Under the pieces are notes generated by a model. That model was not told the origin of the DNA. It worked only from the letters and a program-made list of their open reading frames with translations, and ran no database searches. A stretch of 64,000 nucleotides of DNA from Fulvia fulva. Lineage: Eukaryota; Ascomycota; Dothideomycetes; Mycosphaerellales; Mycosphaerellaceae. Shown piece by piece: positions 58,727 through 64,000 of the stretch (positions are counted from its first letter, which is position 1; each line of letters opens with the position of its first letter). The stretch is from NCBI RefSeq assembly GCF_020509005.1, contig NC_063020.1:2108001-2172000 (forward strand). The letters run 5' to 3'. Both the position numbers and the translations under genes were made by a program.

Positions 58727-60018
58727 CAGGACATGTTTGTGTCTAGGTCCGTTTGGTCTTGCTATTAGTCTTGCTGTTGGTTTTCCCGTCCCTCCTCCTG
58801 TTCTTCCCTTTAGGGTTAGCTCCCTATCATTTGGTTGATTCTCATTTGTCTATTGCTCTGCGCTGCCTTGTACAAGAACGTTAGTCTCCCTATTGCTAGC
58901 ACTATTTATGGCTCTTCTTATAGCCGGGGTCTCTTATTCGGGTGGGTGGTTCTCTCTAGTTGTTTCTGTTCACCTACTAGGAACCTAGTTAGTGTTGTTA
59001 CCCTTGCTTCCCGCGCTCTCCACTAGGCTGATAGTCTAACTAGGCATTAGTTTGACCATGCCGGGTGTTTTCTCCTACATACTACGCATCTTGTGTCCTC
59101 CTTCCGTTTTTGGCACTCTTAGGTCGCGTGATCACTAGCACAGTGTGAGCAGACTAGTGTGGCTTTGCTATACTTTAGGGCAATATGTCCGTACTGTTGA
59201 CAGTTGAAACATTAAAGGATTCTGTAGTTGCTCTAATGGATTTCTACATCTAGCCTCTCAAAGTCCTAGTACAACCCTTGGTCTAAGACCTTGTTCGCTT
59301 GCTCTAGTGTTGCAACCTATAAGATCAGCGAGGAGGCCCTCTTGCCCTCCTCTATCTTCTTCTTGACCTACGCTGTCTTTATGATCTGTAGTCCTAGTGC
59401 TGTTACCTAGTTTTGCCTCTAGAGGTTTAGTGTATCCCTTTGTGTGTCAAAGGTTCGTGGGACCCTATACGCAATTACTATATACTGTTAATAGGAGACT
59501 TTCGCTGTGCTCCCGATCTTTAGTGTCTACTCCTTGTTTATTTCGAGGGCCTTCTTGTCCTGTACGTGTGCTATAAATAGCTTGACCCCTTTGTTGTCTG
59601 CCCTTGCCCCTACTATTCCCTTTACTCCGATCTTCTCGACTATCTCCCTCCCGGTCATCTTTCCTATCTCTTCCTTCTCTTTCTGGTCCGTAATATAGAC
59701 TCGTAGTACTATACTTTAAGGGGGGGTGGGTTGGCTCGCGATTATTGCCTAGGTCGTTAGGCCCTAGGTCTGTCTCGGGTCTCTTTAAGGGTTGTTTCTT
59801 ACGTTTCGTGTTGCTTCCTCGATTGCCATGTTGATCGTAGTGCTTGTTTGTCGTTTGAGCGCCTTTAGTCCCCCGAGCAGTTCGCTTATTACTCCTTTTA
59901 GTGCTCTCTCCGGAAACCTCCCTTCTTCTACCGCTACCATCTCTTCCGCCTTCTTGTAGAGCGTCCTCTACTCGTCTCCCCCTTGCTCTCGGTCGTCTAC
60001 TGCCGTCGTCGTCGCCAT
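58726..60018 (-). pseudogene. LINE-III ORF1 (gag-like, zinc knuckles)
   Basis: This ORF has 431 codons from the ATG at 60018-60016 (MATTTAVDDREQGGDE) to a TGA at 58728-58726 that overlaps the ORF2 ATG as TGATG. The C-terminal third carries clustered zinc knuckles: CFNCQQYGHIALKY, CSHCASDHATQEC and CVVCRRKHPAWSN at about 59030-59210. Stops inside are TAG or TAA where CAG or CAA is expected. The 1293-bp length is a multiple of three, so no net frameshift occurred. The product would bind element RNA. An open 186-codon frame over the same DNA is a shadow. Confidence 0.88.
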
Positions 60019-60156
60019 TTTTCAATCCCCTTTTCGCTATATAAGGGCCTCGTTCTCCTTAGACATATATAGTTCCTTTTCCCGCTTCCTACATAGATAG
60101 ACTAATAGTGAAGTCTAGACTACTATTAAGCTACGTATCCCTATCCTAGGACATTC

Positions 60157-63100
60157 CCGTCCTTAATATATTTACTAAGGTCTTCCCGACTAGACTCGAA
60201 AAGCGGACTTGTTTTAAAACCGGACTTCTAATACTTATAGCGGGTTAACTACCGTAACTTAACCCGCGTTTGTATTTTTCGAGGACTATAGAAGTTCTTA
60301 AAGAGTTTTGTACTTGTTAGTACCTATAATAGCCGTGAATATTATACTTTCACCTTTCCTACTAGCAATTATTCCCTTCTATAATCTATCGTCGTAGTTA
60401 CGGCCTATTAGTCGTACCTTCCTATACTAAGGGCGGCTAAGGATCGTAGGCGAATCTAGATTAGCGGAGACAAACATGTCGATCTAGTAGTACACACTAA
60501 ATACCTAAGTGTTAAGCTTTGAAATTACCCCCTTAAACCTCGCCCTTCTATCCGCTCCTCGAAAGGATAGGTAGGCGCTAGGTATAATAGGTAAGCTAGA
60601 CTTATATACTATCCTCGGGCTAATAATGTTGACTTTAGATCCCTCGTTAAGTAAGGCTCGAGTCTAACCTTTACTAGTCCTAAGCTCGGTAACTACCTAA
60701 GGGCTAGGTACTATTACAAAACCGTCTAGTATACTAGAGAGACCAATCTTTTTAATGTTCTCGTATAACTCGGCGGTAGGGACAGCATCCTTACTATATA
60801 ACATTATTAAGAACATACCTATAAAGCGAGCTTCATAATTATCCCGAAAGACTTCTTCGTTAGCCTCTTCTTCCTTATCTTTATAGGTAGCGATATAACT
60901 CGTACGGACTTTAGTCCCTTCTTAGCTAGCTAACTTACGGACGGTAGTAAGCTTAGACTATAGATTAGGGGTATTTACTACTCTCCCGAACAAGGTAGTC
61001 TTAAACTAGCGACTATACCGAAATTAGTCCCGGGTATTAACGTTTAGAAACGTAGTCTAGAGGATTTGATCAATTTAATAGGTCACTCCCTCCTCCTTAG
61101 TAACGGGCCTATCTCTAGTACCGTACTATCGGACGTAGTTATTAATCCTTATCGTCTTTACATTCTATAACCGTTTGCGCTATACGAATAGGGTATTAAT
61201 AGGCCCTACCGGCTGTTCCGAGGGCGTAGGCCTTGACTTAGCTCGAGGCTTAGGTGTCCTTCTAAGAGTCTCCCCTAACGCTACCGTTAACTAGCTTATA
61301 CTAGCCCTAGAACCGGCGTCTCTAATTATCTCTACCTTCTACTAACCGAGTTCTTCCTACCGGATCTCCTCTTCGAGTTCTTATCGTATAGCTTTAGCGG
61401 CCTCGGCTTGTACCCTTAATGCCTATATACTAGACCTAGTTCGAGGGTTCGGGTTCTTTATAATTCCTACTAGAGCTTTACCTCGAGATTTGTTACTCTA
61501 GATTAGGTAGGCCTTAACCTTAAACTCGTCGTAGTTCATAATCCTACACCCTTATAGAGCCGGTTCTTCTTCTTCCTTAAACTAGATCTAGTAACTACTA
61601 GCGCCCGTTAGTTACTGCCTAGATCTAATATCTTAAGGGCCGTATTCTATAAGGTATCGGTTATTAGGTAGAGGTTTAGAGTAGTTAGGAAGCTTTACGC
61701 TTAAGACACTAGTATAATCTCGACCTATCTATTGTTTCCGAAGCGTAGGGATTTTTATGTCCTTATTAAATAGAATCGGGCTATAGTGTTCCTTAAGCTA
61801 CGGAAGTATATAAAGGAGCTTAGGTTTGCTATAGTCCCGTCGGAAGTTAAACTTAGGGGGATTTAGATCGGTCTTCTTTCCTAGGTACTACTAGTTGTTC
61901 GTCGCTAAAAAGACATACCCTTATAAGATAAGGAATAGTATCGCGGGAAACCTATTAGCCTAATGTTCTATACTACTATAGTTATAATAGTACCTATTAA
62001 GCGCTTTAGACTACTCGCGGTTCTATAACTACGGGCGCTACATTAAGTAAACCTATAGTTTAGGCACGCGATCGGGGTTTTCTAGTTATATAGACCTTTG
62101 ATTTTCACTAGAGTTAAAGGATCTAACCTCCGCCGCGCGACCTCGTTAGTAAGCCCGAATACTTATTTCTACTATTTTCTAAATAAGGTTATTATCGATA
62201 GTAGCGGAAACAGCTAGTTTGTTAAGTGTATTAATCTTAGGGATTAAGCGCGGTATCTGCTTTATAGCTAACCGATAAAGCTACGGTAAAGCAAGTAGAA
62301 AGTCCGTATATACGGCCTTCTATCCTTCTTTACTATTAGCGATAATTGTCGCCTCGTCTAGTATCTTTTAAAAGCGCCGAAACTTCTTAGGCTACTTCGG
62401 ATAGAGCCTACATTTCTTATAAACTGCCTTAGCAACTGACTCTAGGAGCCCCTAAAGTAGAAGACGGCTACGGGAGCTATTATCGAGGTCTTCGGGATCA
62501 ATTAGGTCACTAGAGGCTACGAAGAGACGGATAAACTCCTTTATATCCTATTCCTTAGGGCTTTTCCCTTACTCGGCCCGGACTATCTCTTCTAGATATT
62601 CTCGACTTCCTAACATCGAATAGGTATTGAATCTCGAAAATTCAGCTAAGAAGGACCTCCTAAAGGTGCTCCGCCTCACTTACTATCCCTCTAAACTTAT
62701 TACTAAATGTCGGATAGTGGCCTCGTAATTACGCTCGAAACGACCCTAGAAGTTGTCTTTCTTGATTAATAGCCTTAGTAGATACTAGTCTATAAGATTA
62801 TTAAACCTCTCCTAGAATTTAGTAGCGTTCCTACTATTAAAGAGGGGGTTTTCCGGACTCCCTAGAGTAGGGAAGCGAGGTCCTACATTTTCTATAGTAA
62901 TAGTAAGACGGCTAAACAAAGCTGCTATTACATCTGGACTATAGGGTATTCCTAATGTTATAGTGCCCTTATTTAAGTCATCCTCTTCTTAGTCATTTCG
63001 TTATACTCTTTCCTTACCCTTATTATTAGAGCTTAAAGCCTCCGGGGTATTATCTTTATTACTATCCGAGTCTTCTATCCCTTCTAGGATTATAGCCTCC

Positions 63101-63392
63101 CTATACGGCCTATAGGCCTTCGTTAGACTTTCTAGTAACTCTTAGCTAGCACTAATACTAGTAAACGACTCGAACCTCGATAAAGATATAACTGAAACTT
63201 ATGACCTTATTCGTAACCGTAACCTTGCTCGTAACGTTATACTTGCTTTACTTATTACTAAGAGCCTTGACCTTAGGTACCTTGATACCTTAAGATTTCG
63301 ACTTCGAGTCGACCTTAACCTTGATTTTACTAAGATGTACTAATAATACTACCGGGTATATACTTAAAACCCCTCCTTATTAACCACTAAAA
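60157..63392 (-). pseudogene. GypA-2 leader, gag and protease region
   Basis: This is the reverse image of GypA-1 5380-6620 joined to 14715-16950. The protease-like box is near 60620-60670 and gag runs to about 63330. The leader next to the LTR contains TTTTAGTGGTTAATAAGG, the putative primer-binding region. Because this copy is not interrupted here, it proves which sequences in GypA-1 are insertions. It is RIPed throughout. Confidence 0.85.
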
Positions 63393-63721
63393 TATAGACG
63401 ACTAACTACCCTAGTAAGCAAGGGCGCGCCTAGTGACCTTAGGATAGTTTGCGCGTAGGTATATATATTTGCCGGTCTACGGGCCGTAAAATATATATAT
63501 AGTGGTCCTAAAAGATAATAAATCTAAAAATTTTAGATTCCCGTATTTTCGCCTTATAGAGAGATTCCTCGTAAATCCTGGCTTCCTACTAAGGTCGCCT
63601 CCTAGCTATATATATCTTAGTAGTACCCCTATATACCCCCTACTACGTAATTAACCGTTAAAGGTTAACGAGATTCGACGCGCAAATTTCAGGGTCTAAA
63701 TAGGCCCTTAGCTCGTTAATA
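63393..63721 (-). repeat. GypA-2 5' LTR, uninterrupted
   Basis: This 329-bp LTR is the reference copy for the family. It includes the palindrome AATCTAAAA-A-TTTTAGATT at 63521-63539. Its ends are set by the CTAT/CTGT target duplication and by the internal boundary shared with GypA-1. Confidence 0.92.
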
Positions 63722-64000
63722 CTATCGGGCCTATTGTCTTAGGGGGCTTCCTTTTCTAGTCCTACTCCTATAGGTAGCTCGCTATCTATTCCGCTAGACT
63801 TTAGGTCTTAGCCTTGCTCCCGCCGGCCTAGCGAGTCCTAAGCTCCTCCTCTTTTTGTACTAGCTATTCGGTACTTATCTATACGGCCGTAAAGGTAGTA
63901 AGGTCATCCTCTTTTTAGCTTGTCCTCTGTCCGGCCCCTCTCCGGTAGCGGCTTTCTATCTTATTATTTACCTCCTAGATCGTAGTTTATACTAGGTAAT
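63722..64000 (-). mobile_element. RIPed LINE-II, continued, runs off the window
   Basis: This is the resumption of the LINE-II interrupted at 42866, matching the un-RIPed copy at about 12458-12735 (ORF2 C-terminal region). It continues beyond the window edge. Confidence 0.9.

Larger units (their letters stand above)
55121..60156 (-). mobile_element. LINE-III, full-length, moderately RIPed
   Basis: This 5036-bp element lies on the minus strand and is flanked by the perfect 14-bp duplication CCGTCCTTAATATA (55107-55120 and 60157-60170). A (GATA)n tail is at its 3' end (55121-55135), then 3' UTR, ORF2 up to 58726, ORF1 58726-60018 and about 140 bases of 5' UTR. Many CpA/TpG remain, so RIP was milder than in the surrounding GypA-2, but stops are present in both ORFs. 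Confidence 0.95.
42867..63721 (-). mobile_element. GypA-2, Ty3/gypsy retrotransposon with three nested insertions
   Basis: This second copy of GypA is on the minus strand. The 5' LTR is at 63393-63721 and the 3' LTR at 42867-43434 (interrupted). Flanking 4-bp repeats are CTGT (42863-42866) and CTAT (63722-63725), differing by one RIP-type change. Host sequence is a LINE-II that is continuous across the insertion. Insertions within it are solo LTR-Y (43033-43266), GypC (46995-54571) and LINE-III (55121-60156). It is heavily RIPed. Confidence 0.9.

Noticed and set aside
59465..60025. Open 186-codon minus frame rich in Arg, Lys and Asp
   Set aside because: It overlaps LINE-III ORF1 in another frame. 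The ORF1 frame carries zinc knuckles and correct boundaries, so this is a shadow.

Overview
The window reads as transposon-packed heterochromatin of a filamentous ascomycete. No host gene, rRNA, tRNA or CRISPR array can be supported. Almost every base can be assigned to LTR retrotransposons (Ty1/copia and Ty3/gypsy) or to LINE-like non-LTR elements inserted into one another. Old copies carry the signature of repeat-induced point mutation (RIP): CpA has become TpA and TpG has become TpA, while CpG is kept. Coding frames remain readable but are studded with TAG/TAA stops where CAG, CAA or TGG stood, and Cys/His codons have become Tyr. An unmutated LINE-I ORF2 and a RIPed copy of the same ORF in this window have the same length and show this change directly.

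Layout. 1-2036: short tandem repeat and unassigned RIPed DNA. 2037-5053: minus-strand copia (Copia-1; 3' LTR, RNase H, RT) with a 0.6 kb LINE-I insertion. 5054-21328: plus-strand gypsy element (GypA-1) containing a clean solo copia LTR and a second solo LTR that itself holds a full-length RIPed LINE-I (6783-11771) and an unmutated chimeric LINE-II insertion (11859-14698). 21329-35120: plus-strand copia (Copia-2) that starts inside the GypA-1 3' LTR and is interrupted by an unmutated LINE-I with an intact ORF2 (22403-25944) and a lightly RIPed chromodomain gypsy (GypB, 27343-34564). 35118-35758: LINE-III fragment. 35759-41293: minus-strand copia with both LTRs (Copia-3). 41294-42264: gag/protease remnant of another copia (Copia-4). 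42265-42866 and 63722-64000: one RIPed LINE-II split by a second GypA copy (GypA-2, 42867-63721, minus). GypA-2 in turn holds a solo LTR-Y, a second chromodomain gypsy (GypC, 46995-54571, with its own solo LTR-X) and a full-length LINE-III (55121-60156).

Target-site duplications can be read for most insertions: 4-5 bp for LTR elements and 13-17 bp for LINEs. They give a relative order of events. The youngest insertions (LINE-I at 22.4-25.9 kb and LINE-II at 11.9-14.7 kb) lie in RIPed neighbours but carry no RIP themselves. All three LINE families end in a (TATC)n-type tetranucleotide tail and insert at CTAT/TATA-like sites. The most unusual object is the 2.84 kb LINE-II insertion: between perfect 17-bp duplications it joins a 5'-truncated LINE 3' end to about 1.05 kb of non-repetitive, un-RIPed DNA, which looks like a retrochimera or 5' transduction. 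All coordinates and matches were made by eye from the sequence. No alignment or database search was run.
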